Source: a bacterium UBP17_UBA6191 (lineage in GTDB: Bacteria; Muiribacteriota; UBA6191). Taken from it: 12,027 nucleotides of DNA. How positions within the stretch are numbered: the first letter of the stretch is position 1; each line of letters starts with the position of its first letter. The DNA lies in the NCBI GenBank assembly GCA_002422125.1, contig DITF01000207.1, positions 1 through 12,027 on the forward strand. Direction: 5' to 3'. The notes beneath the pieces were generated by a model. It ran no database searches. It worked only from the letters and a program-made list of their open reading frames with translations, and was not told the origin of the DNA. Shown piece after piece: positions 1 through 6,677 of the stretch. A program made the translations under genes and the position numbers.

Positions 1-807
1 CAATACTTTTTTGGGTTCTAGGGGTGGCGCAATCCCCTCATGTGAATTTCGTAATTCATCGAATGGGCGGTTAGTGCTATATGTACCCCAATCTTCACAG
101 TAAGCATATATAGGAATTGGGGCTTCATGCCAGACACCCTTAAGAGACTCCTGAGCGAGGATGCGTAGCTTATTGGACTCATTAGCATATGCAATGCTTG
201 CAAGCCAAGGGTCCAGTACCGCGATACCTTCTCTTGAAAATTTTGTAAGACGAAATCCCAAATCGATTTCAGTACCAATAAAATCAACGGTTCTCTGATC
301 GGATTCGAGAATCCTTAAATTCACCCCAGAGGGCATTAATTCACTATGTGTCTTTCCAGTGCCTTTGGTTGTAATTAAGGCGCACCAAATTGTTACTTTT
401 ATACCGAGTCGTGCTCTTTTTGCAACTGGGGCTGTGGAATTGCGTATTTTTGTTGCTATTGCGGTGGCGGTGTTAATAGCCCATCGAATCCACAAGAATA
501 GCTCATCTTCAGGTGGAAATTTTTGGTAGAACAAAATTTCGTCACCCAGCCGCTTCCAAAGTAGAGGAGATGGATAGGAAGAACTGTCTTTTACACGATG
601 CTTGGTCATAGCACCTTCAACAGCACGATAGAAATTTTGGCGGAAGAGCTCACTCCAGCTATCGGGATCCAAAGATTTGTATCTAGTTGAATTTACTAAA
701 TCGAATGAATAAAAGAGGAAAGGCTCAACCCTTGGGCGCACGGAAGAGTCGACAGCTCCTTCAACCGCATTCTGGATTTGCTCATCTATGGATGGTTCAT
801 TGCTCAT
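1..807 (-). CDS. Class III nucleotidyl cyclase homologue, Pycsar PycC-like (partial, C-terminus off the edge)
   Basis: The ORF is open for 269 codons from an ATG at 807 to base 1, with no stop. It shows the landmarks of a class III adenylate/guanylate cyclase domain. FSFDLVNST places the first metal-binding aspartate at D36. WKRLGDEILF places the second at D89, with K85 at the usual base-selecting lysine. DFIGTEIDLGFR (175-186) aligns with the family's D-x-x-G-x-x-V-N-x-x-x-R motif: D175, G178 and R186 are kept, but the transition-state Asn is Asp (D182). After the domain comes LKGVW...PIPIYAY (about 220-235), which resembles from memory the end of stand-alone Pycsar cyclases that make cCMP or cUMP on phage infection. 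There is no signal peptide or membrane segment, so it is probably cytosolic. The start overlaps the end of the upstream peptidase gene by 11 nt, indicating co-transcription. The cyclase fold is well supported; the product nucleotide and the defence role are inference. Confidence 0.8.
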   Translation of the reverse strand, partial: MSNEPSIDEQIQNAVEGAVDSSVRPRVEPFLFYSFDLVNSTRYKSLDPDSWSELFRQNFYRAVEGAMTKHRVKDSSSYPSPLLWKRLGDEILFYQKFPPEDELFLWIRWAINTATAIATKIRNSTAPVAKRARLGIKVTIWCALITTKGTGKTHSELMPSGVNLRILESDQRTVDFIGTEIDLGFRLTKFSREGIAVLDPWLASIAYANESNKLRILAQESLKGVWHEAPIPIYAYCEDWGTYSTNRPFDELRNSHEGIAPPLEPKKVL

Positions 808-1348
808 GCCAGCGGAACATACCAAGATAACACCCACGAGTACGGGCAGCTTGAGGGCTCACATTAAATTCCTCTGCTAGTTTGGATAAATCACAGGCAC
901 CATCTTTGCTATTTCGAGCCACAGCGTCTAAAAATAAATCACGAGGCATCAATAGTGAGGCAGCAAAGCGGTTGGCCTCCTGTTCTTCACGGCAATAGTC
1001 ATGATTTTGACTACGGTGGAACACATCGTCATGATATTCCTCCTGTTGTATTTTACGATTTCCAAATTTTGTATGTAACAACAGATGCCCTAGCTCGTGA
1101 GCCAAAGTAAAGCGTTGTCTTGTTACTGACTCAGACTGTTGTATCCGAATCGTGAACTTTGGTTGACTACCAAGGTGAACTTCACATTTTCCAGAAATCT
1201 GGCCGTCAATATTCTCGTAAATTACCGTTCCTCCGAGGTTTAGCACTACTTTATCTAAATCCAAAGGAATTTCCAAACCGCAGACCTTACGCACTAAGTC
1301 TGCTACTTGATCAATTCCCGCATTTGTGTATCTGGTATTTTCACTCAT
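797..1348 (-). CDS. ImmA/IrrE family zinc metallo-endopeptidase
   Basis: This 183-residue protein is of the COG2856 (DUF955) family. The zinc-binding HEXXH motif is at H84-E85-H88 within FTLAHELGHLLLH. A second conserved block, EEQEANRFAASLLMP (121-135), supplies the likely third ligand (a glutamate among E121, E122 and E124). The C-terminal DLSKLAEEFNVSPQAARTR segment is the small helical region usual in the family. Known members cleave regulators: ImmA cuts the ImmR repressor of ICEBs1, and IrrE/PprI cuts DdrO in Deinococcus. No XRE-type repressor or fused helix-turn-helix domain is visible here; the partner gene downstream is a nucleotidyl cyclase. No ribosome binding site precedes the ATG, and a good sigma-70-like promoter places the transcript start at or next to it, so the mRNA may be leaderless. 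The family call is firm; the substrate is unknown and could be a repressor elsewhere or the cyclase itself. Confidence 0.9.
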   Translation of the reverse strand: MSENTRYTNAGIDQVADLVRKVCGLEIPLDLDKVVLNLGGTVIYENIDGQISGKCEVHLGSQPKFTIRIQQSESVTRQRFTLAHELGHLLLHTKFGNRKIQQEEYHDDVFHRSQNHDYCREEQEANRFAASLLMPRDLFLDAVARNSKDGACDLSKLAEEFNVSPQAARTRGCYLGMFRWHEQ

Positions 1349-1354
1349 ATGCCA

Positions 1355-1383
1355 AACATAACTGATATAGATTTTTTGGTCAA
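1355..1383 (-). promoter_or_regulatory. Predicted sigma-70-type promoter of the peptidase-cyclase pair
   Basis: On the minus strand, TTGACC (1383-1378) is followed by a 17-nt spacer and TATGTT (1360-1355). Both boxes are near consensus and the spacing is ideal. Transcription would start about 7 nt further on, at 1348-1349, which is the A of the peptidase ATG. Together with the lack of a Shine-Dalgarno sequence, this suggests a leaderless transcript. Predicted by eye only. Confidence 0.55.
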
Positions 1384-1458
1384 TCCCTTCCAGCTATGTA
1401 TCTGAAATTCTATAAACTCTGATTATTCGCTTTCCCTTGATCCTAACTTTGGTTGAGA

Positions 1459-1486
1459 TTGACTTTTGTAAAGCCTGTAGTATTGT
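1459..1486 (+). promoter_or_regulatory. Predicted promoter of the rlmN-to-pdxA operon
   Basis: TTGACT (1459-1464), a 16-nt spacer and TATTGT (1481-1486) form a plausible sigma-70-type promoter. Transcription would start near 1493-1494, at the rlmN ATG itself, and no convincing ribosome binding site lies before that ATG. This is the only candidate promoter I see ahead of nine gap-free genes. The -10 box is only a moderate match. Confidence 0.4.
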
Positions 1487-1493
1487 GGTAACT

Positions 1494-2573
1494 ATGAAAA
1501 ATCAGGACAGTTTTTTTAGCTATACCCCTGAGGGTATGGCCAATATTTTACAGGAAGAATATAAATGCCGCGACTTTGTGGCCAAACAGCTTTTGGAGTG
1601 GGTGTACCAGCGCTCTGTCACAGACTTTGAGCAAATGAGTAATTTGCCCAAAGAACTTAGACAGAAATTAAAAGAGCGATTTGTGATGGATTTGCCCACA
1701 GTGTCGGATTCGATTTCTACAAAAGAGTCAGGTACGGAAAAAATCACGATGAAGTTGTTTGATGGCAAGCTTGTCGAGAGTGTTTTTATGCGTGAGGGCA
1801 AGCAGGCCACTCTTTGTCTGTCTTCCCAGGTTGGATGCGCTCAGGCCTGTATTTTTTGTGCTACAGGCAAGATGGGGATTCTTCGCAATCTGACCGCAGG
1901 CGAGATTGTGGCTCAGATTTTGTTGTGGAGGCAGAGAAGGCCTAAAGACATGGAGGGCGGGGTCCGACTGGTTTTTATGGGAATGGGTGAGCCATTTCAT
2001 AATATGAATCAGCTTTTTAAGGCTTTGGATGTAATTACTAGCCCTTTGGGCTTAAATATTGGGGCCCGAAAAATCACCGTATCTACTAGCGGGGTTGTAA
2101 AGGGGATCTATCGCCTTATGGAGTACAACCCTCAGATTCAATTGGCCATATCGCTTCACTCGGTAGAACAGGCTGTAAGGGATCGTTGGGTGCCTAATTG
2201 CAAGGATCGAGTCGATGATATCCTCAATGCTGCCCGTGATTTTAATAAAAAGACCCGTCGCAAGATCACCTTTGAAATGGTCATATTTGGCGGGGATCAT
2301 ATTCAAACCTCGCGAATTAATAAAATTGGTAAGGTTTTGCAGGGCATACATTGTAATATTAACCTGATTCCCTATAACCCAATCAAGGAATTGCAGGGAA
2401 ATTTTGTGAGGCCAAGTTTTCAAGAGACTGAGTATTTTAAGAGTATTTTGAAGAGGCATCACAAAGAGGTTACAGTACGCATTTCTAAAGGAAGGGACAT
2501 TCAGGCTGCATGTGGACAACTGATCCCCAAATCCCCGGATTCTACGACTGGCTCAACTCAAATCAAAGCTTAA
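1494..2573 (+). CDS. rlmN: 23S rRNA (A2503-C2)/tRNA (A37-C2) methyltransferase RlmN
   Basis: This radical SAM enzyme methylates C2 of A2503 in 23S rRNA and of A37 in some tRNAs, which supports translational fidelity. The [4Fe-4S]-binding CxxxCxxC is C115, C119 and C122. The two cysteines of the RlmN ping-pong mechanism are both present: C108 in TLCLSSQVGC (E. coli C118) and C340 in GRDIQAACGQL (E. coli C355). Also seen are the SAM-binding block VFMGMGEPFHN, then STSGVV, AISLHS and INLIPYNP. The 359-residue length from the ATG at 1494 fits the family (E. coli 384). A TTG at 1437 would add 19 residues with no family resemblance and would overlap the predicted promoter, so I reject it. The 3' end overlaps holB by 64 nt. 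The pattern is RlmN rather than Cfr, so resistance is not implied. Confidence 0.93.
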   Translation: MKNQDSFFSYTPEGMANILQEEYKCRDFVAKQLLEWVYQRSVTDFEQMSNLPKELRQKLKERFVMDLPTVSDSISTKESGTEKITMKLFDGKLVESVFMREGKQATLCLSSQVGCAQACIFCATGKMGILRNLTAGEIVAQILLWRQRRPKDMEGGVRLVFMGMGEPFHNMNQLFKALDVITSPLGLNIGARKITVSTSGVVKGIYRLMEYNPQIQLAISLHSVEQAVRDRWVPNCKDRVDDILNAARDFNKKTRRKITFEMVIFGGDHIQTSRINKIGKVLQGIHCNINLIPYNPIKELQGNFVRPSFQETEYFKSILKRHHKEVTVRISKGRDIQAACGQLIPKSPDSTTGSTQIKA

Positions 2574-3844
2574 GATTCCAGGCCGATTCCAGCCGATCTG
2601 ATTCTCATGCACTTTGTTTGAGCTCAGAAGAGGATGTTAATCTTTTTTTGTATACAGGTTGGCTTATGCGCCGCCTGTTTTGTGATAGGCTACAGGGGGA
2701 TTACAGGCAGGGTCAGGGCCTAAACACGAATCCTTGTGGCCAATGTTTAGGTTGTTTGAGTTTGATACAAATGCGGCCTGAGCGATTTCTATCGGTATTT
2801 CCCTGTGGACAGGACATTCTTATAGGCCAGATTCGCGAGCTGATTCAGGAAATGCAGCGCAGCAAATTAAAGACAGACACTTTTCAGATCGCTTTGTTGT
2901 TTTATCCCGATCGAATGAGAGTAGAAGGGGCCAACGCCATTCTTAAAACACTGGAAGAGCCTCCAGCGGGGCGACGATTTATTATGCTATTGCCCAATGC
3001 TCGGCCCTTGTTGCCAACCATCCGTTCCCGGGTATCCATGTTTGCCTTACCTTCGGCTCAAGGACTGTTTCAAAATTCTTCGGACATGGTTAAAATTGCT
3101 GGTCGTCTCAGTGGTTATGCCTGTGATCTTCTGGGCTCAGAATTTATACCAACCCAGGAACATACTCTGGAAAAATACTACCAGGGGATGGCACTTGCTT
3201 TGACGGATTTACAACAGAATCTGGAACAGAGACAGGATCATGAAAGTCCTTTGGAGTATGCCAATCGGTTGGTCTCGCTGATGATCTTAAGTCCAGCACA
3301 GAGTGGGGTGGATAAGCTGGCCAGACGCTTGGGTGCATTGGATTTGTTGCAGACCTTGGTTGAAGAGGGCTCTTCGGCATTCCTTCACAAAATTGGCAGA
3401 ATCAAGCAGGAATGGGACCATATTGGTTCAGCGGTGGAGAGTATTTGCAAGGCACTATCGGCCTGGAATCGTGAGAAATTTCAGGGCTCTATGTTTCACC
3501 CTATCCTTAGAGACTTTCGAGATTACAAGGACAAAGAGGCTTTTGAAAGACCGGTACATAATTTGCTTAGAGGGTTTGTGATTCGTGAAACCGAGACTCT
3601 GGTTGGAAATCTGTTTCGGTCTTTTGCCGAGCCGGTATTGATGGGCTCAGAACCTTTGATGGCAGACGAGAGTCGGCTGTTATCACGATATTTTTGGTTA
3701 AACCGTATGCAGATTTTGGGGGCTCTGGAAAGTCAACTGGCTGAGGTACTGCAAATGGTCTATAATAACTTCCCCTTGGAACTTGGGCTGGAAACATGGC
3801 TTGCCTGGATGCGTAGACAAGATGAACGAAATCGAAATAAATGA
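2510..3844 (+). CDS. holB: DNA polymerase III clamp-loader subunit delta' (HolB)
   Basis: This AAA+-type clamp-loader subunit helps load the sliding clamp onto primed DNA. A zinc module is visible as C58 with C76, C79 and C82 (NPCGQCLGC). The signature helix EGANAILKTLEEPP lies at 139-152 and the sensor/arginine region LLPTIRSRV at 167-175. The P-loop position (HALCLSSEEDVNLFLYTG, about 33-50) lacks the Walker A GxxGxGK, as is common in delta' subunits, which need not bind ATP. The SRC motif of delta' reads SRV. At 444 residues it is longer than E. coli HolB (334); the extra length is in the C-terminal half, which I cannot assign. The ATG at 2510 lies inside the 3' end of rlmN, and a purine-rich AAAGGAAGGGA about 12 nt upstream may serve as ribosome binding site. 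The next gene, ricT, is its frequent neighbour in Firmicutes as well, which supports the call. Confidence 0.85.
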   Translation: MWTTDPQIPGFYDWLNSNQSLRFQADSSRSDSHALCLSSEEDVNLFLYTGWLMRRLFCDRLQGDYRQGQGLNTNPCGQCLGCLSLIQMRPERFLSVFPCGQDILIGQIRELIQEMQRSKLKTDTFQIALLFYPDRMRVEGANAILKTLEEPPAGRRFIMLLPNARPLLPTIRSRVSMFALPSAQGLFQNSSDMVKIAGRLSGYACDLLGSEFIPTQEHTLEKYYQGMALALTDLQQNLEQRQDHESPLEYANRLVSLMILSPAQSGVDKLARRLGALDLLQTLVEEGSSAFLHKIGRIKQEWDHIGSAVESICKALSAWNREKFQGSMFHPILRDFRDYKDKEAFERPVHNLLRGFVIRETETLVGNLFRSFAEPVLMGSEPLMADESRLLSRYFWLNRMQILGALESQLAEVLQMVYNNFPLELGLETWLAWMRRQDERNRNK

Positions 3845-4736
3845 CAGTGAACTGGTGGCTTATGCTGATGGGCTTGGAACACAATCTTTAGCCCCTGCTT
3901 TGAAATCAGAAACACTAAAAAGACATATATATGGTCTGGAGTTTCGCAATAAAAGAGGAGTGTTTACGATTTCCAGTGATCTGGAAATTCCTACGGGTTC
4001 TTCTATCTTGGTGGAAACCAATCGTGGTAAAGAGCTGGCCAAAGTTCGTTATTCTCAATTGAATAAACATCAGGAAAGGGCTAGAGAACTTGAGGTATAT
4101 GAACTGATCTCATTGGCCTCAGATAAAGATTTGCAGATTCAAGCCAAGAATGAAGCCCAGGAACTGGCAGATCAGTCTCTTTGTATGCAAAAAATTCGTG
4201 ACTTTAAATTGAATATGCGGGTCATTAGAACCGAAAGGCTTTTTGATAATTCCCGAATCATATTTTATTTTCTGGCCCCCCAAAAGGTTGATTTTCGTGA
4301 GCTGGTTAAGGTTTTAGCCTCGCTTTTTCGGGCTCGTATCGAGTTAAGGCAAATCAACAGTCGTGAACATGTGGCCATGATGGGGGCTGTGGGTTCCTGT
4401 GGTCGTCAGACCTGTTGTTCCAGTTTTTTGACCAAGACTCCTGCCGTGGATATGTCTATGGTGGATGTCCAGAGAATGGGTAAAAATCCGGGCAAACTTA
4501 ACGGGGTCTGCGGTAAACTCAAGTGCTGCATTTCCTACGAATATGATTTTTACCGCGAAGCCTTGGAAGGAATTCCAGTTAAGGGTTCCTGTGTTGGATG
4601 CAAAACCGGTAAGGCTGTTGTGGTGGGAGTGAATGTATTTAAGATGGAGGCATCTTTGCGGTTGCCTGACGATAATTTTGTTTCGGTTGGATTTGATGAG
4701 TTGCGTAAGGCAGAATCATCTGTAGATAAAGGATGA
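3822..4736 (+). CDS. ricT: PSP1 domain regulatory iron-sulfur protein, RicT (YaaT) family
   Basis: This protein of 304 residues has a PSP1 domain. Family signatures are GSCGRQTCCSSF, with C193, C198 and C199, and GVCGKLKCCISYEYDF, with C230, C235 and C236. The central HVAMMGAVGSCGRQ stretch and the basic ELRQINSREH preceding it are typical. In Bacillus subtilis RicT acts with RicA and RicF in an Fe-S complex that affects phosphorelay and RNase Y-dependent mRNA maturation; in Gram-negative bacteria the role is poorly known. A further CxxC pair, C257/C260, follows the usual motifs. I start at the ATG at 3822, giving a 23-nt overlap with holB; a TTG at 3783 would add 13 residues without family similarity. 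The holB-ricT order matches the Firmicutes holB-yaaT pair. RicA and RicF partners are not in the window. Confidence 0.88.
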   Translation: MNEIEINDSELVAYADGLGTQSLAPALKSETLKRHIYGLEFRNKRGVFTISSDLEIPTGSSILVETNRGKELAKVRYSQLNKHQERARELEVYELISLASDKDLQIQAKNEAQELADQSLCMQKIRDFKLNMRVIRTERLFDNSRIIFYFLAPQKVDFRELVKVLASLFRARIELRQINSREHVAMMGAVGSCGRQTCCSSFLTKTPAVDMSMVDVQRMGKNPGKLNGVCGKLKCCISYEYDFYREALEGIPVKGSCVGCKTGKAVVVGVNVFKMEASLRLPDDNFVSVGFDELRKAESSVDKG

Positions 4737-4737
4737 C

Positions 4738-5562
4738 ATGGAAAAAAAAGTTCATGAACCCAAACTGCTTGGTTTAATAGCTGGCGCGGGAGATATGCCA
4801 AAGGAGGTCATCCGATTTGCCAATCTGGCAGGAATTGAGATTGCCACTGCAGCTCTTCTGAATATGGCTGATCCTGGCTATGAACATATCTGTGAAAAAT
4901 ACATTTCTGTACATCTGGGGGAACTGGAAAAGACCGTGGCTTTTTTCCAAAAGCTGGGGGTTTCGGAAATCCTGTTTGCTGGCAAGGTGGATAAAACCCG
5001 TTTATTTGATCCTACCCTGACCCTTGATGCAAGCTCACAAAAGCTGTTTTCCGCTTTAGGCCAAAGAAATGACGATGCCATTTTAGGAGCAGTAGCCCGT
5101 TTTTTTGGCGAAGCCGGGATCAAGGTTTTAGACTCAACCCATCTTCTAAAAATGATTCTTCCCGAAAGAGGGTTGATGACTCGGGTTCCCTTAAACGAGG
5201 ATGTGCTATCCGATATCCACTTTGGGTTTCGTATGGCCAAGGCCATAGGGGATTTGGATATTGGTCAGACAGTGGTGGTAAAAAACGGGATTGTATTGGC
5301 AGTTGAGGCCATTGAAGGCACGGATCAGGCAATTTTACGGGGAGGGGCGCTTTGTAATGGGGGTGCTGTTGTAGTTAAGGTTTCCAAACCCAAGCAGGAT
5401 TTGAGATTTGATATGCCAACCATAGGGCCAGTAACCATAGAACACTGTATTCGGGCTGGTATCAAGGCAATTGCTATTGAGGCAGGTTCTACTATTTTGT
5501 TGAATTCCGGTGAAGTCCTGCGATTAGCAGAAGAAAATGGAATTGACATTATTTCTCTATGA
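4738..5562 (+). CDS. lpxI: UDP-2,3-diacylglucosamine pyrophosphatase LpxI
   Basis: LpxI hydrolyses UDP-2,3-diacylglucosamine to 2,3-diacylglucosamine-1-phosphate (lipid X) and UMP on the cytoplasmic face of the inner membrane. It replaces the unrelated LpxH in many Alphaproteobacteria and deltaproteobacterial lineages. The N-terminal GLIAGAGDMPKEVIRFA and the C-terminal KPKQDLRFDMPTIGP followed by EAGSTILLNSGEV are family hallmarks. The aspartate in LRFDMP is residue 225, the same number as the Asp reported as critical in Caulobacter LpxI. The length of 274 residues is standard. AAAGGA at 4728-4733 is a good ribosome binding site for the ATG at 4738, one base after the ricT stop. The lpxB start overlaps its stop as ATGA. 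It feeds lipid X directly to the LpxB encoded next. Confidence 0.95.
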   Translation: MEKKVHEPKLLGLIAGAGDMPKEVIRFANLAGIEIATAALLNMADPGYEHICEKYISVHLGELEKTVAFFQKLGVSEILFAGKVDKTRLFDPTLTLDASSQKLFSALGQRNDDAILGAVARFFGEAGIKVLDSTHLLKMILPERGLMTRVPLNEDVLSDIHFGFRMAKAIGDLDIGQTVVVKNGIVLAVEAIEGTDQAILRGGALCNGGAVVVKVSKPKQDLRFDMPTIGPVTIEHCIRAGIKAIAIEAGSTILLNSGEVLRLAEENGIDIISL

Positions 5563-6677
5563 TACCAAAACAAAACATTCTGATTTTGGCAGGAGAGGAA
5601 TCTGGGGATATGCTGGGTGCAAATCTCATTTCCGCTCTGCGCAACACACGGCCTGATTTGAGGGTTTACGCCTTTGGCGGGCTTAAGATGAAAGAGGCTG
5701 GGGCTCAGCTTGTTCATAATACCCTCGATACAGCGGTTGTAGGCGTGTTTGAGGTAATTAGGGCCTTGCCTAAATTACTGGCTTTGGAGCAGAAGATTTT
5801 GAGCTGGGTGGTAGCCAATTTGCCAAAGGCTGTGGTGTTGATTGATTATCCTGGTTTTCATCTGCGATTGCTGCCAAGGTTAGCTGGTCTGGTACCAGTA
5901 TATTGGTATATTCCGCCCAAGGTTTGGGTGTGGAAACCTGGCCGGGCCGAGCTTTTGGAAAAATTTTGTCGTCGGGTGTATACAATTTTTCCCTTTGAAA
6001 AGGACTTGTTTCCTACTCGGGGGGCTTATTTTGGTCATCCATTGATTGATTCCACCAAACCCGCGACAAACAGAGACGAGTTTTTACAGTCTTTGGGAGT
6101 GGATCCCAAAAGCCGGGTGATTGCTCTTATGCCAGGTTCCAGAAAGCAGGAAATTTCCCGTATGCTGCCTCAATTTTTGCAGGTGGCCAAGATGCTAAAA
6201 TCCAAGTTTCCAGATTTGGAGTTTTTGCTCCCCCGACCTGCTTCTGTACCGGAATCTCTTTATAATACCAAGGGCTTTCCAGTTAAACTGGTACAGGGTC
6301 AATCGGTTGAGGTTATGCACAGTGCCCAGATGGTGTTAGCTACCTCAGGTACGGTAACTTTAGAGGCCACCATTTTAAGAAAGCCAATGGTCATATGTTA
6401 CCGGGTAAATTGGCTGACCTATCTGGCTTTCCAGTATCTATCCAAAGTCAAATGGGTTGGTTTGCCGAATATTTTGGCAGGTAAGGAAATTTGTCCTGAA
6501 CTTTTGCAAAAAGACATGCAGGCTGAAAAAATTGTAGAGACCATCGCCAGTTACATCCGCGATTCAAAACGGATTCAGGCTCAGGTTGAAAGCCTTGATA
6601 CCATTGCCCTATCTCTAGGGCTTGATGGAGTTAACCAAAGAATTGCCAGCGATCTGGCTGAACGGCTGGGCCAATGA
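5559..6677 (+). CDS. lpxB: Lipid-A-disaccharide synthase LpxB (canonical copy)
   Basis: This GT19-family enzyme condenses UDP-2,3-diacylglucosamine with lipid X to form the beta-1,6 lipid A disaccharide at the inner membrane. The 372 residues compare with 382 in E. coli. Hallmarks in order are LAGEESGDMLGANL at the N-terminus; D96 in LIDYPGF (equivalent of the E. coli catalytic Asp98 region); PPKVWVWKPGR (119-129, W123 and W125); FPFE at 144-147; FGHPLID; PGSR at 192-195 (R195); and TSGTVTLE at 262-269 (E269). All residues expected for activity appear present, so this copy is the likely main LpxB. It is coupled to lpxI and to the following transporter by ATGA overlaps. A second, divergent LpxB-like gene lies beyond the transporter. 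Confidence 0.95.
   Translation: MIPKQNILILAGEESGDMLGANLISALRNTRPDLRVYAFGGLKMKEAGAQLVHNTLDTAVVGVFEVIRALPKLLALEQKILSWVVANLPKAVVLIDYPGFHLRLLPRLAGLVPVYWYIPPKVWVWKPGRAELLEKFCRRVYTIFPFEKDLFPTRGAYFGHPLIDSTKPATNRDEFLQSLGVDPKSRVIALMPGSRKQEISRMLPQFLQVAKMLKSKFPDLEFLLPRPASVPESLYNTKGFPVKLVQGQSVEVMHSAQMVLATSGTVTLEATILRKPMVICYRVNWLTYLAFQYLSKVKWVGLPNILAGKEICPELLQKDMQAEKIVETIASYIRDSKRIQAQVESLDTIALSLGLDGVNQRIASDLAERLGQ

Noticed and set aside
18..287. Minus-strand 89-codon frame near the left edge
   Set aside because: It is in another frame of the 269-codon cyclase ORF that spans 1-807 on the same strand and carries recognisable motifs.
1437..1493. TTG start that would extend RlmN by 19 residues
   Set aside because: The added residues do not resemble RlmN, and the segment contains the predicted promoter; the ATG at 1494 gives a normal length.
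1494..2573. Cfr-type resistance methyltransferase
   Set aside because: The motif pattern and the setting in a housekeeping operon fit RlmN better than Cfr.
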